This document shows, in pieces, positions 42,987-50,837 of a DNA stretch of 64,000 nucleotides. Origin of the DNA: JBGSYJ01 sp041748075 (GTDB lineage Bacteria > Acidobacteriota > Thermoanaerobaculia > Gp7-AA8). A model generated the notes under the pieces. The model saw nothing but the letters and a program-made list of their open reading frames with translations. It was not told the origin of the DNA and did not search any database. A program made the position numbers and the translations under genes. The stretch covers positions 14,027 to 78,026 of the forward strand of contig JBGTDX010000022.1 of assembly GCA_041748075.1 (NCBI GenBank), given 5' to 3'. How positions within the stretch are numbered: position 1 is the stretch's first letter; every line of letters begins with the position of its first letter.

Positions 42987-44747
42987 TCACGGCTCGACGA
43001 ACTTTCCGTTCGCATTACGAACGAAAAACTCTCCCGTCCAGATATCGACTCTCCAGACTCCGAGACGGCGCTGGCGCTCATCGCCGGGACAGCCGCCACC
43101 GTGGACTTCGACCGTGTAGCCTTCGTTCTCAAAGCCAAGGCTGCGCGTGGTGATGCATTCGCGCCGTACAGGGTAGTAGTAGGTCGACGAAACGAACCCC
43201 AGCAATCGGTCGACCGCCTCAGCTTCGGAAAGCCGCTGCCTGTCCTGTCGTGGAGAGCGGGATGCAGGAGGCGTTCGCGGAACGACCGTCGGTGCCGGGG
43301 TTGGACGCGGCGTGGAAGCAGGCGTCGCTGCGGCTCGGGGCGGGACTCTGGAATCCGGGGTCGCAGGCGGCGCTTCGCCCGCCGGATCGGGATCGCGTTC
43401 GGCCTCGCGCTCAGTTTCGTTCGGGGTTCCGCGTTCGCTCTCGCCGTTCTCCCTTTCGAGGTTCTCTTCCGGAGCACGATCAGAAAGCTCTTCGACGATC
43501 GCGTACGAGCCGGCGTCTCCTTCCACGACGGCGCTTTCCGTTGGCGGCGGTGTCGCCGCGAACGGGGGAAAGACGGGCCCCGGCGTAATCCGGACGGTGT
43601 CCGTCTTCTGACCGCCCTCAGCAGCGCGCCAGCCGGCCCACGCCGCGCTGAGCGCAAGCAGCGCGATCGCAGCGATGATCAATGGGGCGACCAGGCGACT
43701 TCGTTCTCGCCCTTTGCTCATGCTGCTGTTCACCGGCCTGGACGGCGCGGCCGCTGCGGCCACCAACGGACCTGCATGCTCCGCAGGTTTCTGATCACGA
43801 AGAGCGCTCAGCGCCCCTCTGAATTCGGCTGCGGAGCCAAAGCGCCCGTTTCGGTCCTTCGCCATCGCTTTCTCCACAATCTGCGCAAGTCCAGCGGGGA
43901 TCGCGGCCCCGCCCATCGCAGCAGTTAGTGGCGCCGGAGTCTCGTGAATGTGTTTGAGCAGGTAACCCTCCGGCGTCGGTGAATCGAACGGCGCCGTGCC
44001 CGAAAGCATCTCGTAAAGAGTGACTCCCAGAGAATAGATGTCGCTCCTCTGGTCAATCGTCTCGCCCTTGCCCAGCAGACCCGCCTGCTCCGGCGAGGCA
44101 TACCGGGCCTTCCCGACGAACGCCCCCGTCTGTGTCCGCCCCCCTTCGTCCTCGTCCAGACTCTTGGCAATCCCCAGGTCGAGAATTCTCGCGATGAATC
44201 CCGGCGGATCATCTGCCTCGTCATCGGACACGATCATGATGTTGTCGGGCGAAACGTCCCGGTGCACCACGCCGGCCTTGTGAATGGCCTCGAGCCCTGT
44301 GAGAACCTGGATCGCGATCTCGATCGCGACGAGCGGCTCGATACGTCCCTTCTCGTGAAGCCACGACTGGACCGTGTAGCCATCGAGATACTCGGAGACC
44401 ATGTAAAAGCTTCCGTCCTCGAGACGGCTGAAGTCGTGAAGGCTTGCGATGTTGCGGTGACTTACGCGACTCGCGAGCTTCGCTTCATGCTGAAACCGCT
44501 CGGATGTGCTCTCTTCACGGGCCAGATCGGATCGCATGATTTTCACGATCCTCAGCTCGTCCAGGTGAAGGTGTCGGACTTTGTACACCTCGCTCATCCC
44601 TCCCTCGGCGAGGCGTTCGAGCACTTCGTACTTGCCGTCGATCAGCTGGCCTTCCGTGAAGGCTGGCATGCGGGCTCCGCAGGCGGGACAGAAACGCGAG
44701 GCTTCGCTCACGGCGGCAGAGCAACGGGGACATCCGCGAGCTTCCAC
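42987..44747 (-). CDS. Zinc-ribbon Ser/Thr protein kinase with membrane anchor
   Basis: The protein has 586 residues from a GTG start. An N-terminal zinc ribbon (CPRCSAA, CPACGARMP) precedes a kinase domain (about 38-290): LAEGGMSEVYKVRH (P-loop), VKIM lysine, catalytic HRDVSPDNIMIV, metal-binding DLGIAKSL and KARYASPEQ. Ser replaces the Lys of the usual HRDLKPEN loop and DLG replaces DFG. A membrane helix follows (PLIIAAIALLALSAAWAGW), then a long Pro/Thr/Glu-rich extracytoplasmic part and a small C-terminal domain with a Cys pair. It is a natural candidate writer for the FHA proteins in this window. Confidence 0.92.
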   Translation of the reverse strand: MEARGCPRCSAAVSEASRFCPACGARMPAFTEGQLIDGKYEVLERLAEGGMSEVYKVRHLHLDELRIVKIMRSDLAREESTSERFQHEAKLASRVSHRNIASLHDFSRLEDGSFYMVSEYLDGYTVQSWLHEKGRIEPLVAIEIAIQVLTGLEAIHKAGVVHRDVSPDNIMIVSDDEADDPPGFIARILDLGIAKSLDEDEGGRTQTGAFVGKARYASPEQAGLLGKGETIDQRSDIYSLGVTLYEMLSGTAPFDSPTPEGYLLKHIHETPAPLTAAMGGAAIPAGLAQIVEKAMAKDRNGRFGSAAEFRGALSALRDQKPAEHAGPLVAAAAAPSRPVNSSMSKGRERSRLVAPLIIAAIALLALSAAWAGWRAAEGGQKTDTVRITPGPVFPPFAATPPPTESAVVEGDAGSYAIVEELSDRAPEENLERENGESERGTPNETEREAERDPDPAGEAPPATPDSRVPPRAAATPASTPRPTPAPTVVPRTPPASRSPRQDRQRLSEAEAVDRLLGFVSSTYYYPVRRECITTRSLGFENEGYTVEVHGGGCPGDERQRRLGVWRVDIWTGEFFVRNANGKFVEP

Positions 44748-44861
44748 GAGCTCATGCGTACCAAGAAGTGTGCCGGGATGGGAACTCTGGACCGGGCACA
44801 GCAGCCTCGAGCACGATCGGGCAGTGCGAAGGAACTGGGCGCGCAGGCGCGCCGGGTACCG

Positions 44862-45974
44862 TCACTCCGGAAATCCCGCCGGATCGATTCCCGGGATGAG
44901 TCTCAGCGCATTCCTGTAATAGATCTTCTTCAGCACTTCGTCCGGAAGGTCCAATCCGTACATCTTCCAGAATGCGTGACGCTTCCTGTAGTAATCGAAG
45001 TACTCGTCATCCGTTTCGAGAACCCGAAAGTACACCGGGTACTCACTCGGTGCCCATGAGTCCTTTCCGAACAACACACGATCCTGATACCTGATCAGAA
45101 AAGCCCGCGCATTTTTCGGCTGGCGGCCGAGCTCGGCGAGCACAGCGCCAATCTCGGTGTACACGTTTGGCAGCTCGTCGAGCAGCCTTCCAAGCCGTCC
45201 CAGGTCGTTGCCCATCCATCCGAGATGCGCGTTGATGAAGGTCGTTTTGGGGTGCCGCCGGAACAGATCATGTTGCTCGCCCATCGTCTGCTCGAATGAC
45301 GCGAACTGATCTCCCGAACGGCTGCGGTTGGGGAATTCCTTGAGTTCCAGCCACCGCTCGTTGAACCTGTCATGCGGCAGCCAGAATGTGGAGGGCTCGC
45401 CGGTGTGAATCAGAACGGGAATCCCGAGCTCCGCGCATTTGCGCCAGATGGGGTCGAGCCGCGGATCGCTGGTCGGCACTCTCTTGCCGCTCGCATCCAC
45501 GAGAAACATCCCGAGGTTTTTGAAAATCTTCAGACCCTGAGCGCCTGCCCGGACGTCATCCTCGAGTTGCCTGGCTGCTCTCTCGCCGAATCCTGAAGAG
45601 TCGATCTCCCGCAGATCGACGTTTGCGAAAACGACGAATCGCTGTGGATGCCGCCCTTTGAGATTCTCGATTCCCTGACGGAGCTCAGCGCCGCTCCCGC
45701 CGCTGAGATTCACCATCACCGCCATGTTGAGCTTGTCCATCTCGGTGATGAGCGTATTCACTGCCTCCTCGGTAGCTGTCCGCCGCTGGTGGCTGTGGAC
45801 GTCGATGAACGGAAACTTCGCCCGGGTGACGGGAGTCTGCGGTACGACCAGAGTCGATTTCGGCTCGTACTCCTCAAAGGACATCGCGGGCACCTCTTCC
45901 TGAGCGGAAAGCACCCCCGATAACGAGAGGGAGAACGCGACGACGGCGGCAAGATGAATCAGCTTATCAGTCAA
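44862..45974 (-). CDS. Secreted amidohydrolase (metal-dependent TIM barrel)
   Basis: The protein has 370 residues from a TTG start at 45974, with AGGAG nine bases upstream. A signal peptide (AVVAFSLSLSGVLSA) is followed by an amidohydrolase-2-type barrel: FIDVHSHQRR (metal-binding HxH), GLKIFKN, VLIHTGEPSTFW, FINAHLGWMGND and VLFGKDSWAPSEYP. Relatives are decarboxylases and hydrolases of aromatic or lactone substrates. The substrate is unknown. Divergent from the lipoprotein gene. Confidence 0.85.
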   Translation of the reverse strand: MTDKLIHLAAVVAFSLSLSGVLSAQEEVPAMSFEEYEPKSTLVVPQTPVTRAKFPFIDVHSHQRRTATEEAVNTLITEMDKLNMAVMVNLSGGSGAELRQGIENLKGRHPQRFVVFANVDLREIDSSGFGERAARQLEDDVRAGAQGLKIFKNLGMFLVDASGKRVPTSDPRLDPIWRKCAELGIPVLIHTGEPSTFWLPHDRFNERWLELKEFPNRSRSGDQFASFEQTMGEQHDLFRRHPKTTFINAHLGWMGNDLGRLGRLLDELPNVYTEIGAVLAELGRQPKNARAFLIRYQDRVLFGKDSWAPSEYPVYFRVLETDDEYFDYYRKRHAFWKMYGLDLPDEVLKKIYYRNALRLIPGIDPAGFPE

Positions 45975-46165
45975 AATTCTGGCTCCTGTGAAAAGAGGAT
46001 TATGCAGGACTCGGAGTGGGGCTGGGTGACGGAGTTGTGAACCCCGGAGCGTCAGAGGTCATCTGTTCGAGGCGAAGGATGGCTCGCTGGTTCCTCTTCC
46101 GCACTCGATCGCGTGTTCTGACTTCAGGCAGCATGTTTGCTCATCATCCACAACGGAGAGACCGA

Positions 46166-46939
46166 TTGAGGCCATTATTCCTGTTGATTCCACTGCTGAT
46201 GCTCGCGTGCGCTCCGACACCGCCGAACAATCCGCCCCCCCCGACTGCGACTTCGACGGCTCAGGCTACCGAAACGTCTGATGTCGAGAGCCGCTGGCCG
46301 AGCCCGCTCGCCACACCCCCGCCGGAACGTAGCGGGATCCGTCAACTTCCTCCCGTCGACCATGCAGTTCGCGATCGAGAGTTTGCGAAGTTCCGGGACG
46401 GGTTGCTCATCGCCGCACGGGAAAAGAATCACTCCGCACTCCTCGCCACGCTCAATCCGCGGATACGCACGTCGTTCGGAGAAGAAGGAGGTATCGACCA
46501 CTTCAACACCATGTGGCACCCGGAGGATCCCGGGTCCTCCCTCTGGCCGCAGCTCGAGGATGTGCTGGAACTTGGAGGCTCTTTCCTGGCCTCGAGCGGC
46601 AGCCAGATTTTCTGCGCACCCTATCCGTATAGCGAATGGCCCGGAGACCTCGATGCGTTCGAGCATCTCGTTGTGATCCGGCCCGGTGCAACCCTCAAGG
46701 TGAGCCGGGATCCTTCTTCCACTGGGCATACGTCTCTCGGCTACGAGTTCGTCCGCATCGCGGCGGATGATCCGGTTCGATCCGGGAACAGGAAGGCTCT
46801 ATGGAGGAAGGTAGTGACAGCCGATGGAAAAGAAGGCTGGGTAGACGCGTTCAACGTCCGTAGTTCTATCGGCTACCGCGCCTGCTTCTCGCGCCAACCT
46901 GAGGGATGGAAGATGGACGTGTTCGTCGCGGGGGATTAG
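46166..46939 (+). CDS. Lipoprotein of unknown function
   Basis: The protein has 257 residues from a TTG start at 46166, chosen because GGAGAG lies five bases ahead and a lipoprotein signal follows (RPLFLLIPLLMLAC). An in-frame ATG at 46133 is the alternative. After a Pro/Thr linker there are two predicted domains; the C-terminal one (GATLKVSRDP, KVVTADGKEGWVDAFNVRS) resembles an SH3-like fold that binds peptides or wall material. The middle part was not recognised. Confidence 0.7.
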   Translation: MRPLFLLIPLLMLACAPTPPNNPPPPTATSTAQATETSDVESRWPSPLATPPPERSGIRQLPPVDHAVRDREFAKFRDGLLIAAREKNHSALLATLNPRIRTSFGEEGGIDHFNTMWHPEDPGSSLWPQLEDVLELGGSFLASSGSQIFCAPYPYSEWPGDLDAFEHLVVIRPGATLKVSRDPSSTGHTSLGYEFVRIAADDPVRSGNRKALWRKVVTADGKEGWVDAFNVRSSIGYRACFSRQPEGWKMDVFVAGD

Positions 46940-47167
46940 GGACGGCGCTCGACCGGTCGGACCCTGGCTCCACGTATTGACCGCAGGTATATTCCGCAAC
47001 AGCGTCTCTCCAGCGCTCCGCCGAAACGGAATTGGTACAGGTTCAATGCGTTATGCTGGTTGGGCGGGGCCACCCGCTCCTGCAGCCACTTTGATACAAT
47101 CCACCGATCGGGTCCGCGTCGCGGTCCCTGTCCGCTTTACTCACTTCCGAAGGAGCTCAGACGTCTC

Positions 47168-48670
47168 ATGACTACAACGACCATCGAAACTACCCATCCG
47201 TTTGCGGAGGCTTCCGCTGCCGGACGGGAACCGTACAAGGTTGCCGATCTCTCCCTGGCCGAGCTCGGCCGAAAAGAAATCCGCCTCGCAGAACATGAAA
47301 TGCCGGGACTGATGTCGGTCCGGAAGCAGTACAGCGCCGAAAAGCCGCTGGCCGGAGCAAAGGTCATGGGCTCGCTTCACATGACCGTACAGACCGCAGT
47401 CCTGATCGAAACACTCGTCGAGCTTGGCGCCGACGTTCGCTGGGTCTCCTGCAACATCTTCTCGACTCAGGATCACGCTGCCGCGGCTGTCGTCGTTGGC
47501 CGGCCGGAAAGCGGTGGCACGCCGGAATCTCCGAAGGGCATTCCGGTATTCGCCTGGAAGGGCGAGACGCTCGAAGAATACTGGTGGTGTACCTCGGAAG
47601 CGCTGATGTGGCCGGACGGCAGCGGGCCGACGCTGATCGTCGACGACGGCGGCGACGCCACGCTTCTGGTGCACAAGGGGCGCGAGTTCGAGCTTGCCGG
47701 ACGCATTCCCGACTTCAAGCCGGATGAAGATCCGGAAGAGTGGGGCGTCATCCTCGATCTGCTCCGCAGCGAGGCAAAGACGGGCAACGACCGCTGGACG
47801 CGCGTCGCTGCCGACATCCGCGGAGTCAGCGAGGAGACCACTACCGGTGTGCACCGGCTCTATCAGATGATGGAAGCAGGCACTCTCCTCTTTCCTGCCA
47901 TCAACGTCAACGACTCGGTGACCAAAAGCAAGTTCGACAACATCTATGGCTGCCGGCACTCGGTCATCGACGGACTAAACCGCGCGACCGACGTGATGCT
48001 CGGCGGGAAAGTCGCACTCGTCGCCGGCTTCGGCGAAGTCGGCAAAGGATGCGCACAGGCACTCCGCGGCCAGGGTGCGCGAGTCATCGTCACCGAGATC
48101 GATCCGATCTGCGCGCTTCAGGCCGCAATGGAAGGCTTCGAGGTGAGAACCCTCGAGAGCGTCGTGTCGACCGTCGACATCTTCGTCACCTCGACCGGCA
48201 ACAAGGACATCATCACTGCCGATCACATGGCGCGGATGAAGGACAAGGCGATCGTGGCCAACATTGGCCACTTCGATAATGAGATCGACATGGCCGGTCT
48301 CAAGAAGTTGCCGGGCATCAAGCGGGTGAACATCAAGCCTCAATACGACGAGTGGGTCTTTCCCGATGGACACAGCGTGCTGATTCTCGCCGAAGGGCGC
48401 CGGATGAACCTCGGTTGCGCGACGGGACACCCGTCGTTCGTGATGTCAGCGTCATTCACCAATCAGGTGCTCGCGCAGATCGAGCTTCAAAAGAACGACG
48501 GCAAGTACGAGAAGAAGGTCTACGTCCTTCCGAAAAAACTGGACGAAGAAGTTGCACGGCTCCACCTCGACCACCTCGGAGTCGAGCTGACACGGTTGAC
48601 GAAAGACCAGGCCGACTATCTCGGCATCTCGCAGGACGGCCCGTACAAGCCGGAGATGTACAGGTACTGA
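47168..48670 (+). CDS. ahcY: Adenosylhomocysteinase
   Basis: The protein has 500 residues from the ATG at 47168. It hydrolyses S-adenosylhomocysteine to adenosine and homocysteine, recycling the product of SAM methylation. Signatures are GSLHMTVQTAVLIETLVELG, WVSCNIFSTQDHAAAAV, the NAD-binding VALVAGFGEVGKGCAQALRG, and the C-terminal KPEMYRY found in the longer class. AGGAG lies 12 bases upstream, a longish spacing. No SAH riboswitch could be recognised in the 228-base leader. A strong terminator follows. Confidence 0.97.
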   Translation: MTTTTIETTHPFAEASAAGREPYKVADLSLAELGRKEIRLAEHEMPGLMSVRKQYSAEKPLAGAKVMGSLHMTVQTAVLIETLVELGADVRWVSCNIFSTQDHAAAAVVVGRPESGGTPESPKGIPVFAWKGETLEEYWWCTSEALMWPDGSGPTLIVDDGGDATLLVHKGREFELAGRIPDFKPDEDPEEWGVILDLLRSEAKTGNDRWTRVAADIRGVSEETTTGVHRLYQMMEAGTLLFPAINVNDSVTKSKFDNIYGCRHSVIDGLNRATDVMLGGKVALVAGFGEVGKGCAQALRGQGARVIVTEIDPICALQAAMEGFEVRTLESVVSTVDIFVTSTGNKDIITADHMARMKDKAIVANIGHFDNEIDMAGLKKLPGIKRVNIKPQYDEWVFPDGHSVLILAEGRRMNLGCATGHPSFVMSASFTNQVLAQIELQKNDGKYEKKVYVLPKKLDEEVARLHLDHLGVELTRLTKDQADYLGISQDGPYKPEMYRY

Positions 48671-48692
48671 GTCAGCCTTTCAGTCGAAACAG

Positions 48693-48720
48693 AAAGGGCG
48701 GCCTGCGGGCCGCCCTTTTT
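48693..48720 (+). terminator. Rho-independent terminator of ahcY
   Basis: GGGCGGCC, loop TGCG, GGCCGCCC, flanked by AAA and a run of five T. It starts 23 bases after the ahcY stop. The flanking A/T pairs could make it work in both directions. Confidence 0.92.
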
Positions 48721-48749
48721 GTGTTTGGTCGCGACAGGCCGTCGTGCTC

Positions 48750-48777
48750 CCCTCTCCCCGCGAAGTCGGGGAGAGGG
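48750..48777. repeat. CCCTCTCCCCG palindrome
   Basis: An 11-base arm CCCTCTCCCCG, loop CGAAGT, then CGGGGAGAGGG. The same hairpin, inverted, is the core of the heptamer element at 37484-37590, and a degenerate version lies at about 48897-48933. The remaining bases of 48721-48953 hold nothing recognisable. Confidence 0.75.
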
Positions 48778-48953
48778 TGGCGCGCGGAACTCGCGGAAAA
48801 GTTGAGGGCTTGCGAGATCTTCGCGCGCCGGGAGAGGGGCGTTGGGAGCTTGCCACTTATCCTGCCATTCGGCTGCATTCGAATTCCCTGCGCGGCCCCT
48901 CTCCCCTGCCCCTCTCCCCGTTCACACGGAGAGAGGGGAAATGCGTATTCCCC

Positions 48954-49298
48954 TCAACTCTTCTTCACCCGGTATCCAAATCCCGCGAGCAGCTCGGCGA
49001 CCAGCTCGACCTTCTCCCCCTGAATCACGATCTCGTCGCCTTCCGAAGAGCCTCCGGCCACGCAGCGTTTCTTGAGTGTCGTCGCGAGCTTCTCGAGCGA
49101 CGGCGCCGTGAGCCGAAAGCCTTTCGCGACGGTGACGGCACGTCCCTTGCCGCGCTTGCGGTCGATCGCGACGCGGACGGTCTGTTCTCCCGGAATGGCG
49201 TCCCGGACGACGACGGCCTGCGACTCTTCGCGGAGCCGCTTCGCCTCTTCAGGGTCGCTGGTGTAGACGAGCCTCGTACCGGGTTTGTTCCTGTTCAT
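48954..49298 (-). CDS. SUI1/YciH-family translation factor
   Basis: The protein has 114 residues. The SUI1/eIF1 domain is in the C-terminal two-thirds: VRVAIDRKRGKGRAVTVAKG, then LEKLATTLKKRCVAGGSS and GEKVELVAELLAGFGYRVKK. Bacterial YciH proteins are eIF1 homologues thought to affect start-codon fidelity and stress translation. The N-terminus is short and basic. It lies 24 bases upstream of the lytic transglycosylase-type gene's stop, same strand. Confidence 0.9.
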   Translation of the reverse strand: MNRNKPGTRLVYTSDPEEAKRLREESQAVVVRDAIPGEQTVRVAIDRKRGKGRAVTVAKGFRLTAPSLEKLATTLKKRCVAGGSSEGDEIVIQGEKVELVAELLAGFGYRVKKS

Positions 49299-49322
49299 CT
49301 GAGGTTCGCACGTCAGTGAAAC

Positions 49323-50543
49323 TCAGGAACCCGCCTGCGCCAGAGCGCGATCGAGTCGCTCCCGCGTTGCCGGGACCTTGCGCATGTAATTCTGGGTCTC
49401 CGGAAGATTGGTGAGGAGTCCGAACATAATCCGCTTGATGTTGTGGCCACCGCCGTTGTACAGCCCAGCGGTCACCCGTTCGAGCTCCGGTTCCGCCACG
49501 CCGAGGGCGCGGGCTTCCGCAAGCTTGGTCTGCATGTGATCGACGAGAAAGCCGGCCATGCTGATTGGCGAGAACCGGTCATCCAGCTCGCGCGCGAGCA
49601 GCTCCGACGCTTCGTAGGCCCTCGTCCTGATGATCGAGGCGGGATCCTGACCGTACGTCCTACGAAGGAGCTCGTCGCGCGCGCCGGTCAACTCTGCCTC
49701 ATAGCGCTTCCACGAGACCTTCTGAATGTCACGCAGCGATCTGTACTTCGCCTGGGCATTGTCATGAATGATCGTGAATTCTTCCCGTGAGGCTCCCCGC
49801 TCGACCATGCCCGCGAGCTTCTCGAGAAGCTCGCGATTCTCCTTATCCGATCTCCGAACCTTTTCGATGAAGCCGGGTCCCGCATACGGCTCGAGCAGTT
49901 CGAGCTCAGCCAGTCCTTCGGCACGCACCTTGAACGCCGACTGAAGCAGCCTGCCAGCATCTTCGAAACGTCGCGGATGTACAGGATCCTTCAGTATCCG
50001 CGCGATCTTCTCCACGTCATTGAGCGGCTTCTTCAGAAAATACGCCCAGGCTCCCGTCGTGTACGCTTCGGTGACGAAGAGCTTTCCGGTGCGTTTCTCC
50101 TCGAGATATGCGATCGGTGTCGCCTGTGCGAGCCCGACTGCTCCGGCCTCCGAGACGAGCAGCACGCGGCCGTTCGTCTCGGCGTGCGCAATCGCGAGCA
50201 GAAGCGTCAGCGGCGTTTCTGGAGACCGCTCCTTCACAGCCGACTGCAGAACCGAGACGAGTCGCCCGGCGTCGCGCGTCCAGAGTCCGCCGAGCTCCAT
50301 GGCGAGAAGCCGGCCTTCTGCATCGAGCGGGTAGTCGGGGTCGTCGAGTACGACGGTCAAAGGGCGGGGCGCAGCACGTTTCGGGGCGGACTTCTTCAGC
50401 TTTGTCGAAGAAGTTTTCTTCGTTGCAGTCGTGCGCTTGTCGCGACTCTTACTAGTCGAGGCATGCACCTCGCTGGCACACGCCATGAGCAGTCCTGCAG
50501 CAAACAATCCGGTTACACCAATGCCCCACCCTTTTCCATCCAT
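49323..50543 (-). CDS. Lytic transglycosylase-like protein
   Basis: The protein has 406 residues from the ATG at 50543. An N-terminal signal (GIGVTGLFAAGLLMACA) is followed by a Lys/Thr-rich linker. An SLT-like domain follows: LLLAIAHAETNGRVLLVSEA with the likely catalytic Glu, GAVGLAQATPIAYL and, near the C-terminus, TAGLYNGGGHNIKRI with NLPETQNYMRKV. The two SLT motifs are separated by an unusually long helical insertion (about 230 residues). It would cleave peptidoglycan in the periplasm. Confidence 0.85.
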   Translation of the reverse strand: MDGKGWGIGVTGLFAAGLLMACASEVHASTSKSRDKRTTATKKTSSTKLKKSAPKRAAPRPLTVVLDDPDYPLDAEGRLLAMELGGLWTRDAGRLVSVLQSAVKERSPETPLTLLLAIAHAETNGRVLLVSEAGAVGLAQATPIAYLEEKRTGKLFVTEAYTTGAWAYFLKKPLNDVEKIARILKDPVHPRRFEDAGRLLQSAFKVRAEGLAELELLEPYAGPGFIEKVRRSDKENRELLEKLAGMVERGASREEFTIIHDNAQAKYRSLRDIQKVSWKRYEAELTGARDELLRRTYGQDPASIIRTRAYEASELLARELDDRFSPISMAGFLVDHMQTKLAEARALGVAEPELERVTAGLYNGGGHNIKRIMFGLLTNLPETQNYMRKVPATRERLDRALAQAGS

Positions 50544-50709
50544 CACGACCCCCGTGGCATCCGTTGCTGAACGACTCCAGAACTTAACGACCGAAAACTT
50601 ATCGCAGTGTAACAAGCAACCATTCGCCCGTGTGCCCGAACTTTGCAGAAATTGTGGCCGCGGCACTACCACCACCGAGCCAATGGCTTTAGCGCCGAGC
50701 ACGCGCTCG

Positions 50710-50794
50710 TGTCATCCTGAGCGAAGCGAAGGATCCCCTTAATATCGGCTGTCTCGAAGGCTTTGGGGGATCCTTCGCTACGCTCAGGATGACA
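50710..50794. repeat. CATCCTGAGCGAAGCGAAGG hairpin, copy 3
   Basis: Arms GTGTCATCCTGAGCGAAGCG and CGCTACGCTCAGGATGACAC pair with one mismatch. It lies between the divergent transglycosylase and M16 peptidase genes, so here it cannot be a simple terminator. Confidence 0.85.
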
Positions 50795-50837
50795 CTTGGC
50801 GTCATTGCACCACCGACCCACGTTGCGAGCTCCTCTG

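Noticed and set aside
42884..43928. Long frames on both strands over the kinase C-terminal half
   Set aside because: They are shadows of the Pro/Glu-rich linker of the kinase gene and lack any domain.
46940..47167. SAH riboswitch upstream of ahcY
   Set aside because: The leader has GC-rich inverted segments but I could not match the conserved SAH aptamer core. A covariance-model search would decide.
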